64,000 nt of DNA from Lutjanus erythropterus (taxonomy: Eukaryota > Chordata > Actinopteri > Lutjaniformes > Lutjanidae), in assembly GCA_020091685.1 (NCBI GenBank), contig CM034603.1:25512298-25576297 (forward strand), given 5' to 3'. Below the pieces are notes generated by a model. It ran no database searches, was not told where the DNA came from, and saw nothing but the letters and a program-made list of their open reading frames with translations. Each line of letters opens with the position of its first letter. Within the stretch, counting starts at the first letter, position 1. Of the stretch, positions 24,851 through 35,625 are shown one piece after another. The position numbers were made by a program, and so were the translations under genes.

Positions 24851-26263
24851 AAAAAAGCATATTAACAACATATTTCTAATGTATTGTCTGTATTGTCCCA
24901 GTGTACACTTCTGTAAGACTCAGTTTACAACCTGTTTATCCTAATACTGTATCTTATCAGCTGTGTGTTGAGAACACAGTGTTTGCAGACTGTGCTGCTG
25001 CTCGGTGTCGGCCCATCTCTCTGTCTGGCAGTTGATGGCAAGTTCTCTACATCACTGGTGGAGCCAAGGAAATGACATCATGTCCCTGCAGGGGTTGAAA
25101 GCGCAGCCCTGACAGGACTGTCATGACAAAAGAGTTCCTTGGGAACATCAGGGTGCACCGAAGACAGGGGGAGAAAAAAAAAAGTGTCTGGAGGCTGTGT
25201 TTTCTTAGTTCCTGTAGTTCCCGTCTCCCACTTCTAGCCCATCAACCATTTTCTGATGTTTGAAATTCCACTCTCTCACATGTGCGTCTTTTTTTGTCCT
25301 GAATGTAGGGCATGGGGGCGGGGCAGAAAGTTCTCCAAATTAGTAGTTATTCAAAGAGTGGGAGACGGATCATTGTGTTGGCAAGATGCAGCTTCAACGG
25401 AGCCACATCTCTATTTCACTTGTAGGATTTCAGCTTACACTTGGACTCGCGCATTAGTTTTGTTCCAGTCTTACTTGATATGTATGTATGCGCTCTTTAT
25501 CTGTCTCTCCTCGGCGTTGACAATTGAAAATAAATTAACATTCCTGGGCTTTATTTTTGTCTTCTCTAAGCCTGTGGAGAAAACTTGGAGGCGAACCCAG
25601 GAGGTCAGGCCATACTCACAGGCTGTCAATCCTCCGCAGTGACCCCACCGCCTCTTTCTTTTCTCCCCCTTCCATTCTTCTCCTCCTCTGCTCTCCGTCT
25701 CCCATCCATTTAGTCCCTCCCGGCTTAGAAAACTCTCAACCCCCCCTTCTCCCCTTCTCCTTCTCTTCTCTCACTCTCTCTTTCATTGGACGCCTCTCCA
25801 GCTTGAGTGAGGCAGACACAAGCTTTGTCAAAGGGAGACTCACATTCATTCAGCCCGACTGTTGCACACAGCCTTGTGTTTCATGTTAAGACATGTGGGC
25901 TGTCTCCTTCTATCCATTTATTTTAATTATGTTTTAATTGCTCGCCGTCCTCTTTTAAATGCTTGCTTATTATTTCTATCAGGCTGATGTGAAAAATTGG
26001 CTGTGGACTGTGATTTTCTCCATTATCTTAACTGATGATAGATTTCTCTCCTTGGGTTTCCACTGTGTATGTATAGGAGACAAAAGAAAAACAGATGTCC
26101 TGAATGTTTGTGTATCATTTTTCATTTCTTTTTTTGTCTTGTTTCCAGAAAGATATACTGTTAATAGAGAGAGAAAACCTGTGGGAATATATATGTTCTG
26201 CTATTTTTTTTAGGAAGAGGAGCTCAGGGCACAGATGAAAATGAATAACTGTTATTTATTCAG
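24851..26263. other. Gene-free sequence
   Basis: No exon recognised. Around 25640-25760 there is a pyrimidine-rich tract of CT-rich simple sequence. The two overlapping plus-strand frames at 25256-25889 show no domain. Confidence 0.35.
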
Positions 26264-27365
26264 CAGAGGTGGGAAGTAAGAAAGTATAAAAACTGCACAT
26301 TATTACTGTACTTCAGTAGAGTTTTCAGGTGTCTGTACTTCTACTCCTTACATTTTCAAAACAGGCTCATTACTTTAGTTGTAATGCATTTGAGTTGAAT
26401 GTCAAGACCAAAGTGATATGTCACTTTGACATAGCTAAACATAACAAGATGAAAATGACACAAATGATGAACAAGATGTAACAAGACAAAAACAATGTAC
26501 AATGTGTAAGAAGTAGCAACAAGACAAAAAAAAAACATATAAGATGTAACAAGTTGTAATAAGACGGAAACAATGTACAAGATCTATGAAGCTGTAACAA
26601 GATAGAAACGACATAAGACATAACAAGACAATGTGTCTTGTTATGTAACAAGACGAAAACAATCTAATAAGACTTGTAACAAATTGAAAACAATGTAAAC
26701 AAAGTAACAAGACATAAATGACGTGAGATGATGAAAACGACAACAAAACATAATGACAAAAACAATGTTAAAGATGCAACAAGACAACAATGTAACAAGA
26801 TGAAAATGTACATGACATAACAAGTAATGAGACAAACATTTTAACAAGAAGAAAATGATTTTAAAGACGTTCAACAAAAACAACATGTAACAACATAAAC
26901 GACATAAGACAAAAACGCCATATCAAGGTGTAACAAGATGAAAATTATGTAAAAGACGTAGTAAAACAGAAAAATAAAGTGACAAGATGAAAACGACATA
27001 ACGAGACAAAAAAAATGCTAACGGCAGAGCAAGAGTGAAACGACATATCAGGATGTAACACGACAAAAACATTTTTAAAGACTTAATAATTCAAAAAATG
27101 TCACAAGCCACCACAGACAAGCGGGGGGACTTGACTGTGGAAAAAAAAGGTGAGGTTCTGTTATTTTTGCACAGAAACAGTCGGTACAATTGTCCTTCAG
27201 AGGGTTGCTTTTTACCTTGAGTACATTTCAGAGGCTGAACTTTTTCAGTTCAACTTGAATAAAATAGTTGAATCGGTGCTTCTACTTTTTTTTACACAAA
27301 TATCTGTACTGCTCCTCGAGTGAAGACTGTGTGTACTTTTCAGTGGTCTTTTGGTGTGCATTCTA
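26264..27365. mobile_element. CAGAGGTGG hAT-like element, copy 2, expanded by an internal array
   Basis: The left end CAGAGGTGGGAAGTAAG is intact. 27230-27345 shows the family's interior (GAGTACATTTCAGAGGCTGA, GTACTTTTCAGTGG), but the right terminus is worn. Between them the element is swollen by the array at about 26440-27110. Confidence 0.75.
26440..27110. repeat. Degenerate minisatellite of ACAAGA(C/T)(G/A)AAAA units
   Basis: Roughly forty AACAAGA-type starts follow each other with variable spacing (about 15-35 bp), often reading AACAAGACAAAAACAATGTA. Opposite-strand frames through it are leucine/cysteine/serine-rich artefacts. The same string appears once or twice, in reverse, in the other copies of this element (about 2830 and 30555). 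Confidence 0.88.
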
Positions 27366-28504
27366 TGTTTGAGCTCATTAGATTAAGTGTAGGTGGTGAC
27401 AGTTAGTCATAACTGTGTACCTTTTTTTAAACGTCTGCCTCAGTGGAACATGATGATCATTATGCGGAAATCGTTGGCCGAGAAACAAGTAACCTCAATT
27501 CCCAGGCTTCAGGGGGGGATTGGTGTAGATAATTCCTCGGCACAATCTCTGAGGGGTTAACGATGCCTCACTTACCTCTTAAAATCATTTTCTGCTTGAG
27601 AACATCTTAGCCCCCCATGACCATCATCCCCCCTCCGTCCCCTGATGTGAAATTATGATACGTCTGTCAGTACTTGTGTAAAGCATCTTAATGTTAATCG
27701 CCTAATCCTTTTATCTCAAGTCCAGCCCGATTCAGTGCAGAAATCCCACCAAACAAAACAGTGTTTTTAGGAAGATGAGCAGGCCTGTGTCCTCCACCAG
27801 CTTAAGGGAGAAAAGGAGACATGTTACCCAGCGGGGCGACGGCCGATCAGGAGAAAAGAACCCTGGGGTGGCGAGGGCAAGTCTGCATCCGCGGGGCCTG
27901 GCAGGCTCTCGCCCCCTGGTGTCTGGAGGGGCTGAGTGGCTCAGCGGGCCCAGCAGGCCAGAAGGGCAGGGGGATGTCCCCCCAACAGTTTCCAATCTCC
28001 TCCTGTCAACCACCATTATGGTTACCCCCATGGCCCCAGGCCTCATATTTACTGAAGATAAATGGCCGAGGAAGAAGTCACGTGTGTCTCTGGAGATTTG
28101 GTGTTCTGCCCAATATTGAACTGGTGGCAGGCCTGTTAGAGGACTTGAGCGTATGAGCAGCCTCAGTAGACCCGCGGTGTGAGAGACTTCCCTTGCAGGA
28201 GAGCTTGTACCCTCCATTTTCAGCCTTATCTGATCTGGTTCGGCGCCACTGGCAGATAAACAGCTGTAAGACAAATAAAACCGCAACTCCTATAAAAACC
28301 ACCCAAGTTTAACTGATAAATTATAAGTTAGCTGTATGTGTGTTTCCTTGGCTCAGGCTTTGCTGCACAACCGCTCAGCCAGGGTGACCTCAAATGAAAA
28401 TAAACACGCTCACTCAGGCTGCGTCAGGCTATAGGTGCAGATCCAGTGGGGCATTTTTTCAGCTATTATCTTCCCGGCAAGGCTTCAGTCATGTATAGAA
28501 TGGA
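27366..28504. promoter_or_regulatory. GC-rich, repeat-free island; candidate regulatory element
   Basis: 27770-28130 is clearly GC-richer than its surroundings and open in several frames on both strands, including the longest frame in the window (184 residues, minus, 27732-28286). None of these frames resembles a protein family, which is what a conserved GC-rich enhancer or CpG-type island would look like. It contains an E-box-like TCACGTGTG at about 28078. Function is inference only. Confidence 0.3.
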
Positions 28505-28625
28505 CTACAGCTGATCAGTTGGCGACTATTAAATGAACTGCCGAACTAATTTGATAATCCGTTACTCATTTCAAGTCATTTTTTCATTAATAAAATATCC
28601 AAATTCCTTGATTTCAGTAGAAGAA
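28505..28625. mobile_element. Family A MITE fragment
   Basis: A short reverse-orientation piece: CTACAGCTGATCAGTTGGCG, then TTGATAATCCGTTACTCATT and TTGATTTCAG. Confidence 0.55.
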
Positions 28626-28692
28626 GAAGGGTTTCTGCCAGTAATTTTTAAGATGGACCCACATCGTGTCCTGGCAGCAGTGTGTCTTTTAA

Positions 28693-28985
28693 AGGAACAG
28701 TTCACCCAGAAATCAAAAATACACATTTTCCTCTTAACTGCAGTGCTGTTTACCCATCTAGACTGTTTTTCGTGTGAGTTGCAATGACCATGACCAAGTC
28801 ACTCAACATAACCCACAGACCTTGTTGTTAGCTGTGTGTTATCTTGAGTAACTGATTTCTGTTAAGAGAGATTGCCACTGAGTTGTATGTATATTTTTGT
28901 TGTTGTTGTTGTTGCTTTGAGCACCGCAGGCTGAGTGCCATCCATCCCCTTATATTGGAGAGAATACAGACATGTAAATAGTAAA
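28693..28985. mobile_element. Teleost foldback repeat with AGTTCACCC end
   Basis: It starts AAAGGAACAGTTCACCCAGA, passes through a partly self-complementary centre (AACCCACAGACCTTGTTG, TTATCTTGAGTAACTG) and ends near a TATTGGAGAGAATACAGACA block. A (GTT)n run sits at 28898-28913. It is the same family as 37825-38330. Confidence 0.65.
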
Positions 28986-29084
28986 TAGCACTTCAGTTCT
29001 CCAAGTGTCCGCTACTGACCCGTTCTGTTTCACTGCCGCCATGTTTCTGTGGAATGGAATCAGTGTATTTTTTGCTATTTTTGC

Positions 29085-29420
29085 TTTGAAAGCTACTAAA
29101 ATGATTAGCAAAATATCACAATCAATTAGTTGTCAACTACAGTATTAAATCATTCATCATCACTTTGAGTCTTTTTATGTAGAAAATCTAGATTCTCTGA
29201 TTTCAGCTTCTCAAATACAGATATTTTCAGTTGTCTGTACTCCTCTCTGAGAGTCAACTCTATCTCAGAACACATTTGAGGATGTCACATTGAACTCTGG
29301 GAAATGCTAACAACATTGTTCACCATTTTCTGTTAATTCATGGACCAAACAACTAATCGATTAATGGAGAAAAACATTGACAGATCAATCAATGATAATA
29401 ATTGTTAGTTGCAGCCCTAG
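29085..29420. mobile_element. Family A MITE, near full length, reverse orientation
   Basis: It includes TCAATTAGTTGTCAACTACA, the TGATTTCAGCTTCTCAAATA block, ATGGACCAAACAACTAATCG and the terminal GTTAGTTGCAGCCCTAG. Confidence 0.75.
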
Positions 29421-30307
29421 CATGGACCCGTAGTGACTTAAATTATTACTCAGTGTGCTAATGTGAAAGCTTCCCATGTTTTGTGGGTTTTTGTGTTGCC
29501 AAAAATATCCAAGCGCATTAGTGAGGCCCGGAGAGCGATCAGAGCTGACTGCTCTGCTGCTCAAATTTAGGTTCATTATAAAATAATCAGGGTGGTTGAC
29601 GGGTGGCTCTGAAGGAGCAGCATTCAGACACGGGAAGCATTCGCTCTCCTTTGCATAGCGACGGCTACCAAGTGACCAATCCTGTTTATGATGTTGATGT
29701 GTGTGTGAGTGTGTGTGTGTGTGCACTGGGGAGACGTTGTATGGCAACCACATGGGAATAAACAAGATACAATATGTCGGTGTGTGCAATCGTTTGTGCA
29801 TGTGTGTCCACATCATCAGGAGTGTGCATGTCCTTGGTTATGTTTGTGCAGGCATGCATATGTGAGTGTGTGTGTGGCATTTCACATATGACACAACACA
29901 TCCCTCCTTGGTGTTTGACTTTGGTAAGCAGCTTATCTGTCTGGTGTGTGTTAGGCTGTCTCAGGCTCTAACCTTTCGCTGCTTTTGCAGACAAAGGACT
30001 GTTTTTGCCACCCCTTGATAAGGAAGGAGACAAAAGTAACTCACAAAGCAGCCGTGTCTCTAATGGCGTCCTGTGTGAACGTGTTGCCGGAGCGACAAGC
30101 TCTCTCCCGCGGGGATCTTGGGAGTAAATGGGGAAGGTGGAACAGGGAAGAGTGGGAGAATGAGGCAGTGTAAACATTCAGTGGTAACACGTCGCAGAGT
30201 GCTGAATAAGTGCACAAGGCGAGGCACGCTATCTGCTTTGTTTCCTTGTCCTCATAAACACTTGAGAAAAAAGTTTTAATATTTCTGTGGAAGTTCCTAG
30301 AAAATAC
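29421..30307. other. Gene-free sequence with a TG-rich tract
   Basis: TG-rich simple sequence occupies about 29697-29725 and recurs loosely to 29880. It explains the cysteine/valine- and histidine-rich open frames on the two strands. No exon recognised. Confidence 0.4.
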
Positions 30308-30862
30308 CAGAGGTAAAAGTACACACTCTTTACTCAAGTAGAAGTATAGACACTTGAGTGAAAAAAAGACCAGTAAGAGTAGAGCTACTGATTCAACTTT
30401 TTTACTGAAGTAGAAATGAAAAAAATACAGGCTCCTCTGAAAAGTGCTCAAAGTATAAAAGAAAAAATTTACCCTTTCTGCCGGATATTTCTGTGCAAAG
30501 CTAACCGAACCTGAGCTTTTCTCCACGATCAAGCCTTCCTCTCCGCCTGTTTCATCCTGTTATGTCTTTTACGTAGTTTTTCGTCTTGTTATGTCTGTTT
30601 TGCATGATACGCACTGATGGGATACACCAAGGAATCATCTTCCCTGTGTTATTGTCCCATTCATTTAAGCAGAGATCAGTCTTGATGTTCCCCTCAAATG
30701 CATTAAAGTTAAAATAATGTGCCTGTTTTGAAAACGTAAATAGAAAGAGCAGATGTTTGTTTTAGAATGTAGGAAGTAAATGTAAAACATTGTCAGAAAA
30801 AAAATGACTCAAGTATAATACAGATACCTGAAAACACTACAGTAGCAACGTATTTGTACATG
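30308..30862. mobile_element. CAGAGGTGG hAT-like element, copy 3
   Basis: It aligns along most of its length with copy 1 (2616-3142): CTCAAGTAGAAGTA, AAGTGCTCAAAGTATAAAAG, TGTTATGTCTTTTACGTAGT, GGATACACCAAGGAATCATC and TTATTGTCCCATTCATTTAA. Left end CAGAGGTAAAAGTAC; right end worn. Confidence 0.78.
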
Positions 30863-30904
30863 ACATCTTGTCTTGCAGTTCACACACTTAAATCTGGATT
30901 AAAA

Positions 30905-31175
30905 TAATAGTAGGGCACTTGGAGAGATCGCTCCTCTATGATGTGCACGAGCATGGCTGTGTTAAGGACAACTGGATAAAGCGGGCTAAACATGCACAAC
31001 ACTTGAAAAAGATTGTAACAACAAAATGGGAAAAAAAAAAGTATGAAAATTTGCGATACATGCAGAAATACGGGAGAATTGTGAGACTAGGAGAAAACCA
31101 GGAAGGGGCAATGAAAAACGGTAGTCTCCCGGGAAAATCAGGAGGATTGGCAATTATGAGGATTACTGGTGATAT
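30905..31175. repeat. Probable interspersed repeat fragment
   Basis: The strings AACTGGATAAAGCGGGCTAA and GTCTCCCGGGAAAATCAGGA, GGATTGGCAATTATG look like a dispersed vertebrate repeat that I cannot name with certainty. The 140-residue plus-strand frame over it shows no protein domain. Confidence 0.45.
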
Positions 31176-31239
31176 GGAGTCATTATTGAACTTTACTATT
31201 AGTAGATTTTCAGATGTATGGCATTTATTCCATGAATGC

Positions 31240-31428
31240 CAAATGCCCTGTCTCACAGTGTTAACAAAAGTGAAAAATAATTTGTGTCCACTCCAAATGG
31301 GCTCTTCCTCAATCCATGCTACATCCTTCCAAGTTTCATGAAAATTGAGCCAGTAGTCTCTCCATAATCCTGCTGACAAACAGACAAACAAATGGCACTG
31401 AACACATAACCTCCTTGTCGGAGGTAAT
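31240..31428 (+). mobile_element. SINE/LINE-type repeat tail next to the first coding exon
   Basis: It carries a widespread teleost repeat end: CCAAGTTTCATGAAAATTGA, GCCAGTAGT, ATCCTGCTGACAAACAGACA and CATAACCTCCTTGTCGGAGG. It ends only about 84 bp before the splice acceptor at 31511, close to where branch point and pyrimidine tract must lie. Confidence 0.7.
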
Positions 31429-31511
31429 TACACAACAAGGCTGTGGTGCAGCTGATGATGACCGTTCATTTCCCTCCATTTTTATGCTCTTTCCTCTCCT
31501 TTTTTTTCCAG

Positions 31512-31648
31512 ATGAGAAGATGACTGGTGATGCTTCTCTGAGAACTACTGATCGTTGACATCGCTCCAGCTTTCCCCTCCGTCGCTGCAACACACTGAAC
31601 CGCTATTATTAGCCAAAAGGCTCTTGGATCGTTTGCATACAACACACA
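31512..31648 (+). other. adgrl2: 5'UTR part of the first coding exon of adgrl2, with upstream ORFs
   Basis: A strong acceptor (ctctcc, a run of T, then ccag ending at 31511) marks the start of this exon, so at least one more 5'UTR exon and the promoter must lie upstream. The first three exonic bases are ATG, opening a 3-codon uORF (31512-31523). A second uORF runs 31520-31558 (12 codons, in the main frame but stopped), and a third runs 31530-31541. All end before the main ATG, so they are non-overlapping uORFs that could lower translation or favour reinitiation. The exon start is inferred from the splice signal; I cannot see transcript evidence. Confidence 0.7.
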
Positions 31649-31724
31649 ATGGCCTCTACACTGTGGAGGTGTCCAGTGTTTCGCTGCCTCTTGCTCCTTC
31701 TCATTTGCTTTCACTCTTCAGAAG
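31649..31724 (+). CDS. adgrl2: adgrl2 coding exon 1: start codon and signal peptide of latrophilin-2
   Basis: This exon encodes the N-terminal signal peptide that sends the adhesion GPCR latrophilin-2 into the secretory pathway. It reads 25 complete codons plus one base: a short polar start (MASTLWRCP), a hydrophobic core (CLLLLLICF) and a polar end (HSSE), followed by the first base of a split glycine codon. The ATG has a strong Kozak context (A at -3, G at +4). The same frame has stops at 31556-31558 and 31610-31612 and no other ATG between, so this start is well fixed. The donor is GAAG/gtgagt, phase 1. The split base joins GG at 54183 to give Gly-Phe-Ser, the same junction (E-G-F-S-R) known at the end of the vertebrate ADGRL2 signal peptide. 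The exact signal sequence is poorly conserved, so the call rests on position, phase and hydrophobicity. Confidence 0.88.
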
Positions 31725-32231
31725 GTGAGTTACCATGGAGTTACGTGGCGGAGTGGTGTTAATGTGATTCTGGTCAACCTTTCAAGAAGCCACTTCTTAT
31801 TCTTATCCAGCTTATGAATGTGTTGAATTTATTAGCACACATTCTTCAGGGTGTGTTAATAGTTCCTCTTCAGTGGTTTTACCCTTGGAGATCTGAAAAA
31901 GGTGTTTCGAACTCTTTGTTCTAAACTCATTGAGAATTCCAGGTGACTCATGGACACATTCACTGACATCTTTCTTCACTTTCAAAACAACTCTCATATG
32001 CTGCTTCAGAGACCTTCCCCTAAAGCAGAGCTTGTCAAACTTTTTTTCAATAAAGAGCCCTATTTGAAATACTTTTTCAGCCACCTGACTATGGTGTAAT
32101 AAAATATTACTACACTTCAGTAGAGCAGTATTCTCAAAAACACTGCATTGATTTTTAATTAATAGTTTACTTGCAAAGATTTGTTTCAGTGGTGTAATCT
32201 AATAACATTAACTGAGAGAAGAAGTAAGCAC

Positions 32232-32450
32232 TAGGGTTGCAAATTTTGGGCATTTTCCTTAACCGATAGTTGAAAATGCTAACAATCGATTGATCATTAA
32301 TAATTAATAAATACATTTCTTTCTCATTTTCATTCTCATTTTAAATCTCCTTGTTCAACACATGGCTCCACCAGACAAAACAATCTAAAATGAGGCACAT
32401 TTACTGCAATTTCTAGACTACTGATTAATGATTAATGATTAACATCCCTT
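32232..32450. mobile_element. Short hAT-like MITE with perfect 8-bp target duplication
   Basis: The 219-bp element begins TAGGGTTGCAAATT and ends, inverted, ATTAACATCCCTT. It is flanked by GTAAGCAC at 32224-32231 and again at 32451-32458, an exact 8-bp duplication typical of hAT insertion. It lies about 500 bp into the large intron. Confidence 0.88.
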
Positions 32451-32914
32451 GTAAGCACATATCTATCTGTATCCCCTCCATCGTGATACACATCGTAACA
32501 CCAGATTCTTGCCAACGCACAACCCTGCCTCTGATCAGTGCAAAATATTTTTGGTAGAAAAAAAGCCTATATAAAGAAGTATAATACACTACTGTGCCAT
32601 CAGTGTCACCTCATTAAAGTAAACCCCATTAAAACTTATTCCTCCTGATGCTGACGGTACTTTGTTGGCTCCCTTTTTTCTTTCCTTTCACTGCCTTCTC
32701 TTTGTTTTCAGCTGCATTGCTGCTACATTTCAACCACAAATCCATTTTCTTGATTTTTGACTGTCATTTGATATCAAAACTGGCTTCCCGCTCAGAGTGA
32801 ATGTGTGTGCGTTTCTTGCTTTCATCTTCCGTGGGGTTTTACAGAAGTTGACAGTTTTTGGCAGTTACTTTATTGCATTGAAAATTGGAATATAGAATAT
32901 AAATTGTGGTTTAA

Positions 32915-33720
32915 AGGTGCTGTATACAACATCTACTTCGACTTAGACTCAAAACTGAGATGAAACTATGAAACTAGGCAGTGCTGATCAATTATGGATC
33001 AAGATTATGTTACTACTTTGGATTAAATTACATTACTACTACACTGTAATAATTAGTTGAAATACAAGAAATATTGTAACCAGTTGATTACAATGTAATA
33101 TTTTGTGACCAAGCGGCCGCCGTTTTGGCTCTGGTTTCAAACGGAAGCTGCAGAAACTCAGATGAAACTGTTAAACTTGTTAGTGTTGATCAAAGATGGC
33201 TCAAGATTATGTCACTACAATTCTTATTTCTTGCTTGATATGTTTTCAGTGTTACATTTAGCTGCAATACAAGGAATAGTGTAAGCAGGCGGCAGCCATC
33301 TGGGCTCTGGTTTCCAACTATGAAACAAAACAGTGCTGATCATATATGGATCAAGGTTATGTTACTACACAGCTTCTTTCTCACTTAAAATGTTTTCAGA
33401 AACAGATTTTAGTGTACTGTTTAGCTGTAATACAAGTTATATTGAGACCTGGTGGCTGCCATTTTGGCTCTGGTTTCCAATGGAGACTACCAAAACTCAG
33501 TTGAAACTATGAAACTAGGCAGTGTTGATCATATATGGATCAAGGTTACGTTATTACATTGCATCTTTCTCACTTAAAATGTTTTCAGAAACACATTTTA
33601 GTGTACACTTTAGCTGTAATATGAGAAAGTTGCCCACCAGACCGCCATGTTGAAAACTGAGAGAGCGACTTGCTCAGACTGTGATGTCATTCTCTGCTCA
33701 GGATGCCATAACTCCACTTT
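32915..33720 (+). repeat. Four tandem units of about 150-200 bp
   Basis: The phrase GTG(C/T)TGATCA/T recurs at 32981, 33184, 33333 and 33522. Each time it is followed by TGGATCAAGATTATG-like sequence, ATGTTTTCAG, a TTTAGCTG(C/T)AATA block and GGCTCTGGTTTCCAA. Units 3 and 4 are the most alike. A GACCGCCATGTTG string closes the array. No coding frame. Confidence 0.8.
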
Positions 33721-34783
33721 AATCACACTTACATTTACATTTTTTATTAAACGTATTATACCAGGCTATAATTATCCTAGGAATCATGCATGGCTGATGT
33801 TTTTTAATTAACATTTTTACAAAAACATCTCACAAACCCCTAACCGCACTCCAAGTTACCCCGAGGGGTTCTAGTACCCCCGTTTGAGAAACACTGCCCT
33901 AAAGGTACGTAACCGCACCTTTTGTGCACATTGAGCTTTATAACTGATTGCGTGTACTTTGAGGCACTGGAGCCGCAGAGAATATGCATTTTTTTTTTTT
34001 TTATTTATGCCTAAATCAGATTGTCCTGTGCAGTCGGTACACCTGCAACCATCAAATGCAGGGCACTTGAATCAGCGCCAGACTCTGGAACTGGGAAAGA
34101 ATGTGTCAGTGTTTTTAATTGTCTGAAATGACATCCCAGGGCTCTTTTTTTGGTTCCTTCCCTCACTTTTGATTAGTACATTTGGCTGTAATTACAAGTA
34201 TTGTCACAAAACACACCCGTCTGTTACATGCCCATCAAAACCACTGATGTTGGTATGTCTGCTTAATGATGATCATTACATTTTCCCCCCCTTTCAGTCT
34301 CATTGTACTGGGAAATAAAGTAACCCAAAATCACATGCTTGTGTGCCAAGCATTGATTACAGATAGATGCTGAAGCACATCATTTTGGGGGCTTCCTTTT
34401 CAATTTGGATTTTGCCTTTTTTCCCCTCTCTCTCTTGATGTTTTGTTCTTCAATAGATTTCTCCTCAAGTTTTATTTTAGGTCGAGCTGCGATGCACAAT
34501 TTGTTAACAAAGACGGACTGCAATGGAGCAGACTATCCCAGCAGTCTCTCAAGCAGAGATGCATTTTTTGTAGATTAATTTTAGATAATACAGAAGAGTC
34601 TTCTCAAGGCATTTGAAGAATAGCCCTCTGACTTGGCCCTGCTCTCGAACTGAGCTGAATAGTCCTGTTGAATTTCTTAAAGAGGAATACTGCTTTGGTA
34701 TGCAGAAAGTTCAGGTTTTGGGTTTCAGTTGATGTGAGAGCTCTCAGGCCTAAGAATGCATATTTGCCCATCCATCAATAAAG

Positions 34784-34785
<2 letters not shown>
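33721..34785. other. Gene-free sequence
   Basis: No exon recognised. It holds a T run near 33990-34001 and a short C/T-rich patch at 34420. Otherwise unique-looking. Confidence 0.35.

Positions 34786-34847
<62 letters not shown>
34786..34847. repeat. (GT)n microsatellite
   Basis: About 31 uninterrupted GT units, likely polymorphic. The Cys-Val open frame across it is an artefact. Confidence 0.97.
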
Positions 34848-34848
<1 letters not shown>

Positions 34849-35254
34849 GGTCGCTCTGAAAACAATATCTGATTCTATCCACATGCCACTCACCTTCAGC
34901 CTGTCCAGCCCTGAGGGCCAGCATCCCGACGCTTATGATCTACGTTTCCATCAGAGTCCTGGCAACAAAAAACTCGACTTGATAATTACCTCCTGTCCCT
35001 CACCAGGAGAGAGTATAATCAGGTTATCGTTTTCACCCAAAACATTCCTCATGCTTTGAAACGCTCATCGACATAGTTGAAGAGGAAGTGATTTTTCTCT
35101 CTCCTCGTATTGACTTTCCGCGGCCAGTATGGGGAATGAGCACCAGTCGGCCTCTGTTTTGACAAACATTGTCAATTTGCGCAAAATCGAATGGAATTAA
35201 CCGCTGCCAGAGAAACTGCAGCAAGTCCATGTACTTGAGCATAGATTATTCAGT
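34848..35254. other. Unique-looking sequence
   Basis: Balanced composition, with no repeat and no splice-bounded coding frame. A conserved element is possible but unproven. Confidence 0.3.
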
Positions 35255-35625
35255 TAAAGTGACAATCCTTACAGCGGTTATAATCGATATGTTTTATATT
35301 AGCAATGTATCATCGTGACAGTATAAAAGGGGTCGCTCAAAGTGATGAACCTACAGAGGATTATCACCTGAATCTGCAGCTGCCCTCGACTTCGCAGAGC
35401 TGGGCTGCAGCTGTTTTCAGCAAAAAGCTCTGAAGACCCTCTGTACACTACCTACTCAGCACCAGCAGTCAGACAGAGACACAAAATTAGAGGAAAGCTG
35501 GTGGACATAGTTGAGCATTTAGCAGCTATGGCAGATATTTCCCTCGGGAGGTGGTGGAGACCAAAAACAGAGCTAAAAGAGACTAACATCGATCTGGTTG
35601 CCAAATACATGACCCAGACTTAATC
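35255..35625. repeat. Teleost interspersed repeat, copy 1
   Basis: It shares with 58685-59110 the series ACAGAGGATTATCACC, CTCTGCAG-like and GCAGCTGTT blocks, CTACTCAGCACCAGCAG, GTGGACATAG and ACAGAGCTAAAAGAGA. Order and spacing are conserved, so both derive from one family. Confidence 0.7.

Larger units (their letters stand above)
1..31511 (+). other. Sequence upstream of adgrl2 coding exon 1, probably a 5'UTR intron
   Basis: I found no exon of any recognisable gene here on either strand. The open frames are short, have no family resemblance and mostly overlap repeats or simple sequence. Because the first coding exon begins with a splice acceptor, the simplest reading is that this is the last 5'UTR intron of adgrl2. 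Mammalian ADGRL2 also has distant non-coding leader exons. A non-coding leader exon or promoter could be hidden here without my seeing it. Confidence 0.55.

Noticed and set aside
26356..26886. Several overlapping minus-strand frames rich in Leu, Cys, Ser and Phe, like membrane proteins
   Set aside because: They are translations of the ACAAGA minisatellite in different frames.
27732..28286. 184-residue minus-strand frame, longest in the window
   Set aside because: No recognisable family, overlaps long frames on the other strand, and is explained by high GC content and few chance stops.
30919..31341. 140-residue frame just upstream of adgrl2 exon
   Set aside because: It runs through repeat sequence shared with other fish loci and shows no domain. 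Not an exon of adgrl2.
31520..31558. Using the upstream in-frame ATG as the adgrl2 start
   Set aside because: A stop at 31556-31558 and another at 31610-31612 lie before the hydrophobic signal sequence.
34790..35059. Cys-Val repeat protein
   Set aside because: Translation of the (GT)n microsatellite.
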